Of a DNA stretch of 64,000 bases, positions 1 through 7,172 are shown in pieces. The notes beneath the pieces were generated by a model, which was not told the origin of the DNA, made no database searches, and was given only the letters and a program-made list of their open reading frames with translations. The stretch is from NCBI RefSeq assembly GCF_004114695.1, contig NZ_CP035310.1, forward strand, positions 620,001 to 684,000, in the 5' to 3' direction. The first letter of the stretch is position 1. Every line of letters starts with the position of its first letter. The DNA comes from Erythrobacter sp. HKB08 (GTDB lineage: Bacteria; Pseudomonadota; Alphaproteobacteria; Sphingomonadales; Sphingomonadaceae). Position numbers and translations under genes: made by a program.

Positions 1-700
1 CCTTCTCGCCCGCCTGGCGGACCGGCGGTTCGGAGACGTTGGTGGTCGTCAGGCGCGGCGCGATGTCGACGCCGTAATCGGCCGGCGACTTGGTATCGAG
101 CGGCTTTTTCTTGGCCTTCATGATGTTCGGCAGCGAAGCATAGCGCGGCTCGTTCAGGCGAAGGTCGGTGGTGATGATCGCGGGGAGCGTCAGCTTCACG
201 GTTTCGAGGCCGCCGTCGACTTCACGCTTCACGACGACGCTGTCGCCATCGACTTCGACCGTATTGGCGAAGGTGCCCTGCGGACGCTCCATCAGCGCGG
301 CGAGCATCTGGCCGGTCTGGTTCGAATCGTCGGAGATCGACTGCTTGCCGAGCATCACGATGCCCGGGTTTTCCTCTGCCGCGATGGCCTTGAGGATCTT
401 GGCGACCGCGAGCGGTTCGACATCGACGCCGTCTTCGACTTCGACGAGGATCGCGCGGTCGGCACCCATGGCGAGCGCGGTGCGCAGCGTTTCCTGCGCC
501 TTCGCCGGACCGATCGAGACCACGACGATCTCTTCAGCCTTGCCCGCTTCCTTGATGCGGATGGCTTCCTCGACGGCGATTTCGTCGAACGGGTTCATGC
601 TCATCTTGACGTTGGCCAGGTCGACACCCGAACCGTCCGCCTTGACGCGCGGCTTCACATTGTAATCGATGACCCGTTTGACGGGGACGAGGATCTTCAT
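1..700 (-). CDS. etfB: Electron transfer flavoprotein subunit beta (3' end cut by window)
   Basis: The reading begins [20 protein letters not shown], the classic N-terminus of the ETF beta subunit. EtfB binds AMP and, with EtfA, carries electrons from acyl-CoA dehydrogenases to ETF:ubiquinone oxidoreductase in the cytoplasm. About 233 of the usual ~249 codons are present; the C-terminus lies beyond base 1. Internal motifs such as [11 protein letters not shown] and the stretch around [20 protein letters not shown] fit the family's nucleotide-binding fold. The start is ATG at 700, preceded by a purine-rich GAGGAAGGA ribosome-binding site. etfA would be expected just downstream, outside the window. 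An inverted repeat at 740-764 sits in its promoter region. Confidence 0.95.
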   Translation of the reverse strand, partial: MKILVPVKRVIDYNVKPRVKADGSGVDLANVKMSMNPFDEIAVEEAIRIKEAGKAEEIVVVSIGPAKAQETLRTALAMGADRAILVEVEDGVDVEPLAVAKILKAIAAEENPGIVMLGKQSISDDSNQTGQMLAALMERPQGTFANTVEVDGDSVVVKREVDGGLETVKLTLPAIITTDLRLNEPRYASLPNIMKAKKKPLDTKSPADYGVDIAPRLTTTNVSEPPVRQAGEK

Positions 701-739
701 CGTGTATCCTTCCTCTCTAGAATCGTTGGCGACCGCCTA

Positions 740-764
740 ACTTGCGTTTACGTAAACGTCAAGT
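740..764 (-). promoter_or_regulatory. Palindromic operator-like site upstream of etfB
   Basis: The core CGTTTACGTAAACG at 745-758 is a perfect 14-base palindrome with imperfect extending arms. Read on the minus strand it directly overlaps a TTGACG hexamer (758-763), a good -35 candidate for etfB, so the palindrome lies in the spacer between -35 and a weak -10. That layout is typical of MerR-family regulators. From memory the motif resembles sites assigned to LiuR-type regulators of branched-chain and fatty acid catabolism, which often include etf genes. The regulator identity is inference; the palindrome is seen directly. Confidence 0.5.
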
Positions 765-869
765 TGGCCCGCCTCTCGGAATCCCAACGAATGCGCAGCT
801 GCGCCCGTTCCGGCGACGCTAGGTGATTTTGCCGCTTGCCGCTACAACTCTCGGGCAGAGGAGGGCGAT

Positions 870-1760
870 ATGCGGGCAATCGGGAAACTGGCGCTGGCGG
901 TGCTGGCCATGTGGGCACTGCCGCTGGGGGCGCAGGAAACGCGGGTCGGCGAGGAAGGCTTCGAATCGCCGCCTGCGACACTCGCGCAGATGGACTGGCT
1001 GGTCGGGCAATGGGCGGGCAAGGGCATCGGCGATGCGCCCGCGATGGAAAGCTGGCTCCCGCCGACGGGTGGCACGATGGTCGGGACTTTCGTGCAGGAA
1101 AGCGGCGAGGGCGGTATCCAGTTCACCGAACATCTCTACCTGATGGAGGAAGAGGGCACGCTCGTCCTGCGCCTCAAGCATTTCAACGCCGACCTCACCG
1201 GATGGGAGGAGAAGGCCGACATGCTCACCTTCCGCCTCGTCGCGATCGAGGATTGCGCGGCCTATTTCCACGCGCTCACCCTCAGGTGCGACAAGGGGGA
1301 CGATGGCGAGGACGGGCTGGTCGCAGCGGTGCGGATGCAGTCCGGCGCGGAACTGCTGTTCCGGTTCGAGCGAATGGGCGACGCTGTGCCCGATGCGCCT
1401 GCTCCGCAGTGCGGCGAGGCTGCTTCGACCGCTGAGATGAACCAGTGCTATTCTTCGCTGCTCACCAGGGCGGCGGACAGGCGCAAGCAATATGTCGAAG
1501 CGGCAAGCGCGCTCTACGCTGATGCACCGGACGTGCAGGCTGCCATCGTCGAAGCCGAAGCGGCGTTCGATATTTACCGCGACCGTGAATGCAGGGCGAA
1601 TTTCCGCAAGTTCGGCAATGGCAGCTTCCGCACGACTGCGCTGCTCATCTGCGCACTCGACATGACCGATGCACGCACGCGGACCGTGTGGAACAACTGG
1701 CTGGTCCCGATGGCCGACGGCGAGCAGCCGGTGCTCCCCGAACCCGGGCCGACACGCTGA
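870..1760 (+). CDS. Secreted DUF6265-like / LprI-like (DUF1311) fusion protein
   Basis: A 296-residue protein with an N-terminal signal peptide (MRAIGKLALAVLAMWALPLGAQE), so it is probably periplasmic. Residues about 30-160 begin LAQMDWLVGQWAGKG and contain the Trp-rich pattern of the lipocalin-like DUF6265 family. Residues about 175-275 contain CGEAASTAEMNQCYS and end with a further Cys pair (RECRANF, LLICAL), the four-cysteine pattern of LprI/DUF1311, a family that includes a mycobacterial lysozyme inhibitor. The ATG start at 870 follows a GGAGG site. The gene is transcribed away from etfB and ends at a strong hairpin. The exact role is unknown; a small-ligand binding plus lysozyme-inhibitor combination is only an inference from the two domains. 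Confidence 0.75.
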   Translation: MRAIGKLALAVLAMWALPLGAQETRVGEEGFESPPATLAQMDWLVGQWAGKGIGDAPAMESWLPPTGGTMVGTFVQESGEGGIQFTEHLYLMEEEGTLVLRLKHFNADLTGWEEKADMLTFRLVAIEDCAAYFHALTLRCDKGDDGEDGLVAAVRMQSGAELLFRFERMGDAVPDAPAPQCGEAASTAEMNQCYSSLLTRAADRRKQYVEAASALYADAPDVQAAIVEAEAAFDIYRDRECRANFRKFGNGSFRTTALLICALDMTDARTRTVWNNWLVPMADGEQPVLPEPGPTR

Positions 1761-1779
1761 CGAGCTGACACGCAAGAAA

Positions 1780-1814
1780 AAGGGCCCCGCCAGCGACGTG
1801 CTGGCGGGGCCCTT
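1780..1814. terminator. Bidirectional hairpin terminator
   Basis: A perfect 15-bp stem (arms 1780-1794 and 1800-1814) with a five-base loop. It is flanked by an A-tract on the left, which reads as a T-tract for minus-strand transcripts. It lies between the convergent 3' ends of the LprI-like gene (stop at 1760) and sucC (stop at 1839), so it probably ends both transcripts. Confidence 0.9.
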
Positions 1815-1838
1815 GTCCCTATTGCTGGTCCGAGGCGG

Positions 1839-3038
1839 TTATGCCGCCTGCTTGACCTCCGCGACGATCTTGCGCGCGGCATCGCCGAGGTCGTCGGCCG
1901 GAACGATCGGCAGGCCCGAGTTGGCGAGGATTTCCTTGCCCTTCTCGACATTGGTGCCTTCGAGGCGGACAACCAGCGGAACGTCGAGCTCGACTTCCTT
2001 CGCGGCGACCACGATGCCTTCCGCGATCGTGTCGCAGCGCATGATGCCGCCGAAGATGTTGACGAGGATGCCCTCGACCGCCGGGTCCTTGAGGATGATC
2101 TTGAACGCCGCGGTGACCTTCTCGGTCGTCGCGCCGCCACCTACGTCGAGGAAGTTCGCCGGGAAGGCGCCGTTGAGCTTGATGATGTCCATCGTCGCCA
2201 TGGCGAGGCCCGCGCCGTTGACCATGCAGCCGATGTTGCCGTCGAGCTTGATGTAGGCGAGGTCGTATTCGCTCGCTTCGACTTCTGCCGGGTCTTCCTC
2301 GGTCACGTCGCGCAGTGCTTCGACGTCCGGGTGGCGGAACATGGCGTTGCCGTCGAAGCTCATCTTGGTGTCGAGCACGAGCAGCTTGCCGTCTTCGGTT
2401 TCGACCAGCGGGTTGATCTCGAGCATCTCGCAATCGAGATCCATGAAAGCGGTGTAGAGCTGCTTGGTCAGCTTCTGGCACTGCTTGTTGAGATCGCCCG
2501 TCAGCTTGAGCGCGAATGCTGCCGCGCGGCCGTGGTGCGGCATGAAGCCCTGCGCCGGGTCGATGGTGATGGTGGTGATCTTTTCCGGGGTCGAGTGGGC
2601 GACTTCCTCGATGTCCATGCCGCCTTCGGTCGAGACGATCATGGCGACGCGGCCGGTTGCACGGTCGACCAGCATCGAGAGGTAGTATTCCTTGGCGATG
2701 TCGACGCCGTCGGTGACGTAGAGGCGGTTGACCTGCTTGCCGGCATCGCCGGTCTGGACGGTCACCAGCGTGTTGCCGAGCATTTCCTTGGCGTTCGCTT
2801 CGACTTCCTCGACGCTCTTGGCGAGGCGGACGCCGCCCTTGGCGTCGGGGCCGAGTTCCTTGAACTTGCCCTTGCCGCGGCCACCGGCGTGGATCTGGGC
2901 CTTCACGACATAGAGCGGGCCGGGCAATTGCTTCGCGCCTTCGACCGCTTCTTCGACGGTGAGGGCGGCATGGCCGGCGGGTACGCCGATGCCGTATTTC
3001 GCGAGCAGTTCCTTGGCCTGGTATTCGTGAATGTTCAT
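1839..3038 (-). CDS. sucC: Succinate--CoA ligase (ADP-forming) subunit beta
   Basis: 399 residues, the normal length for SucC. It starts [20 protein letters not shown], the canonical N-terminus, so the ATG at 3038 is chosen over longer upstream readings. The ATP-grasp part contains [15 protein letters not shown], and the C-terminal part carries [10 protein letters not shown], a ligase CoA-domain signature. With SucD it makes succinate and ATP from succinyl-CoA in the TCA cycle. In many alphaproteobacteria sucC is directly followed by sucD. Here the gene is followed by a perfect hairpin terminator and an unrelated convergent gene, so it appears monocistronic and sucD must lie elsewhere. Confidence 0.97.
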   Translation of the reverse strand: MNIHEYQAKELLAKYGIGVPAGHAALTVEEAVEGAKQLPGPLYVVKAQIHAGGRGKGKFKELGPDAKGGVRLAKSVEEVEANAKEMLGNTLVTVQTGDAGKQVNRLYVTDGVDIAKEYYLSMLVDRATGRVAMIVSTEGGMDIEEVAHSTPEKITTITIDPAQGFMPHHGRAAAFALKLTGDLNKQCQKLTKQLYTAFMDLDCEMLEINPLVETEDGKLLVLDTKMSFDGNAMFRHPDVEALRDVTEEDPAEVEASEYDLAYIKLDGNIGCMVNGAGLAMATMDIIKLNGAFPANFLDVGGGATTEKVTAAFKIILKDPAVEGILVNIFGGIMRCDTIAEGIVVAAKEVELDVPLVVRLEGTNVEKGKEILANSGLPIVPADDLGDAARKIVAEVKQAA

Positions 3039-3137
3039 CGAGCTGTCCGTTTCTGCGGGAAATGGGAATCTGCGCCGCGCATAAGCATGGATGGCCGCGC
3101 TTGAAAAGTGTCGTCTCTCAACCCTAGAGCAATTCGC

Positions 3138-3923
3138 ATGATCGATCGTTCCCGCCTTGCCGATATCGTGCGCGAGGCCGGCCGCATGGCACACGACCTG
3201 TGGCCGGGCGCGGGCGGCGCTCCGCAGGCGTGGGAAAAGGAGCCGGGCAGCCCGGTGTGCGAGGCCGATATCGAGGTCGATCGCTTCCTCAAGCGCGAGC
3301 TTGGCGCGCTGCTTCCCTCGGCCGGGTGGCTGTCGGAAGAGACCGCCGATCACGCGGACCGGCTCGACAAGGGCCTGATTTGGCTCGTCGATCCGGTCGA
3401 CGGGACGCGCGATTTCCTTCGCGGACGCACCGGCTGGGCGGTTTCGGTCGCGCTGATCAGCGAAGGGCGGCCTCTTATCGGAATGCTCGATGCTCCGGCG
3501 CGCGAGGAGAAGTGGCTGGCGATTGCGGGCCAGGGCGCATGGCGCAACGACGAACCTCTCAAGGCGTCGCGGCGCAGCGAGTTTACCGGCGCGCGCGTTC
3601 CCGCCGACAGCCTGATGAAAGTCGACCAGATTCTCCAGACGGTGGACAAGCCGAACTCCATTGCGCTGCGAGTCGCAATGGTGGCAGCCGACGAGGCGGA
3701 CCTCGTTGCGACCCTGCGCTGGGGTTTCGAATGGGATATCGGCGCAGCGGCCCTGATCGCGCGCGAGGCGGGCGCGGCAGTGACCGACGCCTTCGGCAAG
3801 CAGCTCGCTTACAACAAGCGCGACCCGCGCGCCTTCGGACTGCTCGCAAGCGCGCCGGGCATCCACCGCGATGCAGTCGCCCACCTTGCCGAGCGGGCCG
3901 AGATCATCGCGCGGGACAAGTAG
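3138..3923 (+). CDS. Inositol monophosphatase family protein (CysQ-like)
   Basis: About 261 residues from the ATG at 3138, which gives [19 protein letters not shown], a typical family N-terminus; an in-frame ATG-like start 30 bases earlier is less likely. Metal-binding motifs are visible: LSEETAD (first Glu pair), [12 protein letters not shown] (the DPxDGT signature) and EWDIGAA (third motif, WDxxA). This defines the Mg-dependent, Li-sensitive phosphatase superfamily, which hydrolyses inositol phosphates, PAP/PAPS or fructose-1,6-bisphosphate. Substrate cannot be set from sequence alone; the overall pattern resembles CysQ-type enzymes. A dedicated cysQ sits in the sulfate operon at 31494-32228, and a third family member, hisN, is at 60092-60865. 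It is divergent from sucC and ends at a hairpin at 3941. Confidence 0.85.
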   Translation: MIDRSRLADIVREAGRMAHDLWPGAGGAPQAWEKEPGSPVCEADIEVDRFLKRELGALLPSAGWLSEETADHADRLDKGLIWLVDPVDGTRDFLRGRTGWAVSVALISEGRPLIGMLDAPAREEKWLAIAGQGAWRNDEPLKASRRSEFTGARVPADSLMKVDQILQTVDKPNSIALRVAMVAADEADLVATLRWGFEWDIGAAALIAREAGAAVTDAFGKQLAYNKRDPRAFGLLASAPGIHRDAVAHLAERAEIIARDK

Positions 3924-3940
3924 GGCGCCCGCCATATGAA

Positions 3941-3964
3941 AAGGGCGACCCGCGGGCCGCCCTT
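3941..3964. terminator. Bidirectional hairpin terminator
   Basis: Arms AAGGGCGACCCG and CGGGCCGCCCTT pair over 12 bases with one G-T wobble and almost no loop, so the innermost pairs must open. It lies between the convergent stops at 3923 and 3988. Confidence 0.75.
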
Positions 3965-3987
3965 CTCGTAATCCTGACCGCTGAAGA

Positions 3988-4686
3988 TCAGTTGCCTTGC
4001 GCAGATTGCGCCTGGGCTACGTCTTCCTGCGTGATCGGGATGATCTTGATCTCGACACGGCGATTAAGCGCGCGGCCCGATTCGGTCGAGTTGTCGGCGA
4101 TCGGTGCAGTCTCGCCGAAGCCCTGCCAGCGAATGCGCGCAGAACGCACACCGCGCGACGACAGGTAGTTCGCAACCGCTTCGGCGCGCTGTTCGGACAG
4201 GCGCTGGTTAAACGATTCCGAACCGGTCGAATCGGTATGGCCGTAAACGTCGACCAGGCTGTCGGGATAGCGCACGAGGCTTTCGGCCACGGAATCGAGC
4301 GTATCGCGGAAGGCCGGCTTGATCGTGTAGCTGCCGACGTCGAAGGTCACGCCGTCGGGCAGGTTGACGAGGATGGCCGAACCATCGTCGACTTCGGTCA
4401 CGTCGACGCCGGAACCGGCGGTCTCTTCCTTCAGCTCCTTGATTTGCTGGTCCATCTTGTAGCCGACCACGCCGCCGGCAACGCCGCCGACGCCCGCGCC
4501 GATGATGCGCCCGGTCTTGCCGCCGATGACACCGCCGAGCAGGCCGCCCAGCACCGCACCGCCGACACCGCCGATTGCGGTGCGCGAGACTTTCTGCTCA
4601 CCGGTATTCGGATCGGTCACACAGCCGGAAACCGTCATCAGGGACAGAGCCGCGAAGCTCGAGACGAGAATTTTTGCTTTTTTCAT
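3988..4686 (-). CDS. OmpA-family lipoprotein with glycine zipper
   Basis: 232 residues starting [17 protein letters not shown], with a lipobox ending in VSGC, so a signal-peptidase-II lipoprotein anchored in the outer membrane. Residues about 40-75 are a glycine-zipper segment ([18 protein letters not shown] and [14 protein letters not shown]). The C-terminal half is an OmpA/MotB peptidoglycan-binding domain with [11 protein letters not shown] and NRRVEIKI. The likely role is tethering outer membrane to peptidoglycan. The start is set at 4686 because a longer upstream reading would bury the signal peptide. LspA, which processes such lipoproteins, is encoded at 6630-7172. Confidence 0.92.
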   Translation of the reverse strand: MKKAKILVSSFAALSLMTVSGCVTDPNTGEQKVSRTAIGGVGGAVLGGLLGGVIGGKTGRIIGAGVGGVAGGVVGYKMDQQIKELKEETAGSGVDVTEVDDGSAILVNLPDGVTFDVGSYTIKPAFRDTLDSVAESLVRYPDSLVDVYGHTDSTGSESFNQRLSEQRAEAVANYLSSRGVRSARIRWQGFGETAPIADNSTESGRALNRRVEIKIIPITQEDVAQAQSAQGN

Positions 4687-4851
4687 AGTGGGGTACTCCC
4701 CTTCCTCCATGGTTACGCGGAACCGGTACGGCCCCACCGCTGCCGCCCGCGTTCAATAACAATACCATCGAGATGCCGTTCGCGTTCCTGAACACGGTTT
4801 TTGGGCACGCACGGGCTGGCGCGGCCCGGCATTTCTGCTAGCGCTGGAGGC

Positions 4852-6150
4852 GTGACACCATTTCCCTGGACCGACCTGTTCATCATCGCCGGGCTGATCG
4901 TGCTCAACGGCGTCTTCGCCATGTCCGAGCTGGCGATCGTTTCCGCGCGCACATCGCGCCTCAAGGCCGCGGCAGAGAAGGGCAGCCACAGCGCCAAGAC
5001 TGCGCTCGCGCTGGCCGCGCATCCGGGCAAGTTCCTCTCCACCGTGCAGATCGGCATCACGCTCGTCGGCATCATTGCCGGTGCCTATTCGGGTGCGAGC
5101 CTCGGCGGCCCGGTGGGCGAGCGGCTGGCGGCGGCCGGCTTCCCGGCGGAGTATGCCGACCAGGCGGGCTTCGTGCTGGTGATCGTGCTGACAACCTATT
5201 TCAGCCTCGTCGTGGGCGAGCTGGTGCCCAAGCAGGTGGCCTTGCGCGCAGCGGTTCCGATCGCGCTGGTCATGGCGCGGCCAATGGACCTGATCGCCCG
5301 GATCGCCGCGCCTCTGGTCTGGGTGCTCGATACCTCGTCCGGCCTGCTCATCCGCCTGCTCGGCGTGCGGCCCGGTGGCCAGTCGAGCGTCACGGCCGAA
5401 GAGCTGCAGATGATCTTCGCCGAAGCGAGCCGGACCGGCGTGATCGAGGACGAGCAGAGCCAGATCCTTGCCGGTGTCGTCCGCCTCGCCGAGCGTCCGG
5501 TGCGCGAAGTGATGACGCCGCGCACGGAAATCGACTGGATCGACATCGATGCAGACGAGAAGGAAATCCGCAAGACGATCGAGGATACGCCGCATTCGCT
5601 GCTCCCGGTCGCGCAAGGCTCGCCCGACACGATCATCGGCGTGGTCAAGGTGCGCGAGGTCCTCGCAGCCCTAGTCGCGGGCAAGCAGGTCTCGCTGCGC
5701 AAGCTGCTGCGCCGGGCGGAAACCGTGCCCGACCAGCTCGATGCGCTGGATGCCTTGCGCGTGCTGCAGGGTTCGGGCGTCGCCATGGCGATGGTGCATG
5801 ACGAATATGGCCATCTCGACGGGATCGTGACCCCGGTCGACCTGCTGACCGCGCTGGTCGGCCATTTCGAGAGCGACCGCGACATCGGCGATGCCCCGCC
5901 GATCGTCGAACGTCCCGACGGCAGCCTGCTGGTCGCGGGCGGCACCACAGCGGATGAGCTCGCAGACCGGCTGGGCCTCGATTATGGCGAGCAGCGCGAG
6001 TTTGCGACTGCCGCCGGCTTCGTGCTGTCGGTGCTGAAGAAACTGCCGAGCGAAGGCGAAAGCTTCACCGAGCAGGGCTGGCGCTTCGAAGTTGTCGATC
6101 TCGACGGACGCCGGATCGACAAGCTGCTCGTCAGCCCCGAAAAGGACTAG
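4852..6150 (+). CDS. CNNM/CorC-HlyC family membrane protein with CBS domains
   Basis: About 432 residues. The N-terminal third is a DUF21/CNNM transmembrane domain (LFIIAGLIVLNGVFAMSELA, then several hydrophobic helices). It is followed by a CBS pair (around REVMTPRTEIDWID and MVHDEYGHLDGIVTPVDL) and a C-terminal CorC_HlyC transporter-associated domain (GTTADELADRLGL to the end). Family members are implicated in Mg/Co efflux or magnesium homeostasis; older annotations say hemolysin-like. The start is uncertain: a GTG at 4852 is only one base from a GGAGG, while a TTG at 4801 lacks a clear site. It is monocistronic and faces bamF convergently. Confidence 0.9.
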   Translation: MTPFPWTDLFIIAGLIVLNGVFAMSELAIVSARTSRLKAAAEKGSHSAKTALALAAHPGKFLSTVQIGITLVGIIAGAYSGASLGGPVGERLAAAGFPAEYADQAGFVLVIVLTTYFSLVVGELVPKQVALRAAVPIALVMARPMDLIARIAAPLVWVLDTSSGLLIRLLGVRPGGQSSVTAEELQMIFAEASRTGVIEDEQSQILAGVVRLAERPVREVMTPRTEIDWIDIDADEKEIRKTIEDTPHSLLPVAQGSPDTIIGVVKVREVLAALVAGKQVSLRKLLRRAETVPDQLDALDALRVLQGSGVAMAMVHDEYGHLDGIVTPVDLLTALVGHFESDRDIGDAPPIVERPDGSLLVAGGTTADELADRLGLDYGEQREFATAAGFVLSVLKKLPSEGESFTEQGWRFEVVDLDGRRIDKLLVSPEKD

Positions 6151-6177
6151 GACGCTTCTCGGCCACTAGGGCCGTAT

Positions 6178-6209
6178 GAGCGAGGATATCGCACCCCGGA
6201 TGGGGCGCG
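6178..6209. repeat. Dispersed REP-like hairpin repeat, copy A
   Basis: This 32-base element matches 14341-14372 with only three differences. Its core, TCGCACCCC GGAT GGGGCGCGA, folds into a stem of about nine pairs with one mismatch and a four-base loop. It sits in the short space between the convergent stops of the CorC-like gene (6150) and bamF (6224), so it may also serve as a transcription terminator. Confidence 0.7.
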
Positions 6210-6223
6210 AGCCAACCTTCCAA

Positions 6224-6637
6224 TTAACCCGGAATAACCGTTGAGGAGTTCGGGCCGTCGCCTTCGGGTGCGGCGATGATGTCGCGCGTCACGCGGCCCT
6301 TGGCGACCGTGTTGGTTTGCGGGTCGCCGATGCTCGAGCGGATGCCCGGAGCAGCCGAACCGGCGCGGTCGAGCGCGCTGGTTTCGACCGAGCTGCGCGG
6401 GGCCGGGCCGCCGAACAGCACTTCGAGAGCCTGCTCGCTCGCGCTGCCTTCGCTCGGTCGCGGAGCGCCAGGAGCGGGCGGGGTCAGGTTGAAGTCCGGC
6501 GGGACCACCAGCGGGGCCTGGCGGCTCACCGCCATCTCGTCCGGACGTTCACGGCCGAGGATACCGCCGCCGCTGCCGCAAGCCGCGAGCATGGCCGAGG
6601 TGCCGGCAATCAGGAGGATCTTGGTGGTGTTACGCAT
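6224..6637 (-). CDS. bamF: DUF3035 lipoprotein (BamF-type beta-barrel assembly factor)
   Basis: 137 residues starting MRNTTKILLIAGTSAMLAAC, a lipobox ending in Cys20. The segment GRERPDEMAVSRQAPLVVPP matches the conserved DUF3035 pattern (RPDE..V..R.PL..PPDF). DUF3035 proteins are the alphaproteobacterial BamF, a lipoprotein of the outer-membrane beta-barrel assembly complex that shares a short motif with BamC; that link is family knowledge. The rest is Pro/Ser-rich and probably disordered. The start codon lies inside the end of lspA (8-base overlap), so the two are translationally coupled at the end of the gpmA-to-bamF operon. The gene's product is a substrate for its neighbour LspA. Confidence 0.82.
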   Translation of the reverse strand: MRNTTKILLIAGTSAMLAACGSGGGILGRERPDEMAVSRQAPLVVPPDFNLTPPAPGAPRPSEGSASEQALEVLFGGPAPRSSVETSALDRAGSAAPGIRSSIGDPQTNTVAKGRVTRDIIAAPEGDGPNSSTVIPG

Positions 6638-7172
6638 TGTCAGGCTCTCCGCGGCCATCGGCCGGTTCAGTCGTTGCTTCGTCTTCGTCCTTATCGCGAA
6701 CGAACAGCGCGCGGGCAAGGATGATGACGACGCCGATGGTGATAGCCGCATCGGCGATGTTGAAGATCAGGAACGGGCGGAAGTCGCCCACGTGGAAATC
6801 GGCATAGTCGAGCACGTAGCCGAGCCGGAAGCGGTCGACGATATTGCCGAGCGCGCCGCCGAGGATCATCGACAGGCCGAGGATGTCGGCGAAGTTTTTC
6901 TCGCGCATCATCCACACGGTGACGACACCGGCGATGAGCGCGGTGAGGGCGACGAGGCCCCAGCGCATTTCCGGGCTGGTCGCCTCGAACATGCCCATGG
7001 AAACGCCGAAATTGTGCACCCGCGTCAGGTCGAAGAAGGGCAGCAGCTCGATATTCTCGCCCAGCTGCATGTCGAGATCGACGTCGATGATCTTCTTCAC
7101 CCACTGGTCGACGGCGAAAAGCACCATCGCAAGGGCGAGGCCGAAAAGGCGCGGTCTGGTGAGGAAGCTCAT
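6630..7172 (-). CDS. lspA: Lipoprotein signal peptidase II
   Basis: 180 residues with four predicted membrane helices, beginning MSFLTRPRLFGLALAMVLFA. The two catalytic Asp motifs are present: GGALGNIVDR and FNIADAAI. It is an inner-membrane aspartic protease that removes signal peptides from prolipoproteins after diacylglyceryl modification. The C-terminal tail is unusually acidic (KDEDEATTEPADGRGE). Its start overlaps the ileS stop by four bases (ATGA), the classic ileS-lspA arrangement, and its end overlaps bamF by eight. Confidence 0.97.
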   Translation of the reverse strand: MSFLTRPRLFGLALAMVLFAVDQWVKKIIDVDLDMQLGENIELLPFFDLTRVHNFGVSMGMFEATSPEMRWGLVALTALIAGVVTVWMMREKNFADILGLSMILGGALGNIVDRFRLGYVLDYADFHVGDFRPFLIFNIADAAITIGVVIILARALFVRDKDEDEATTEPADGRGEPDNA

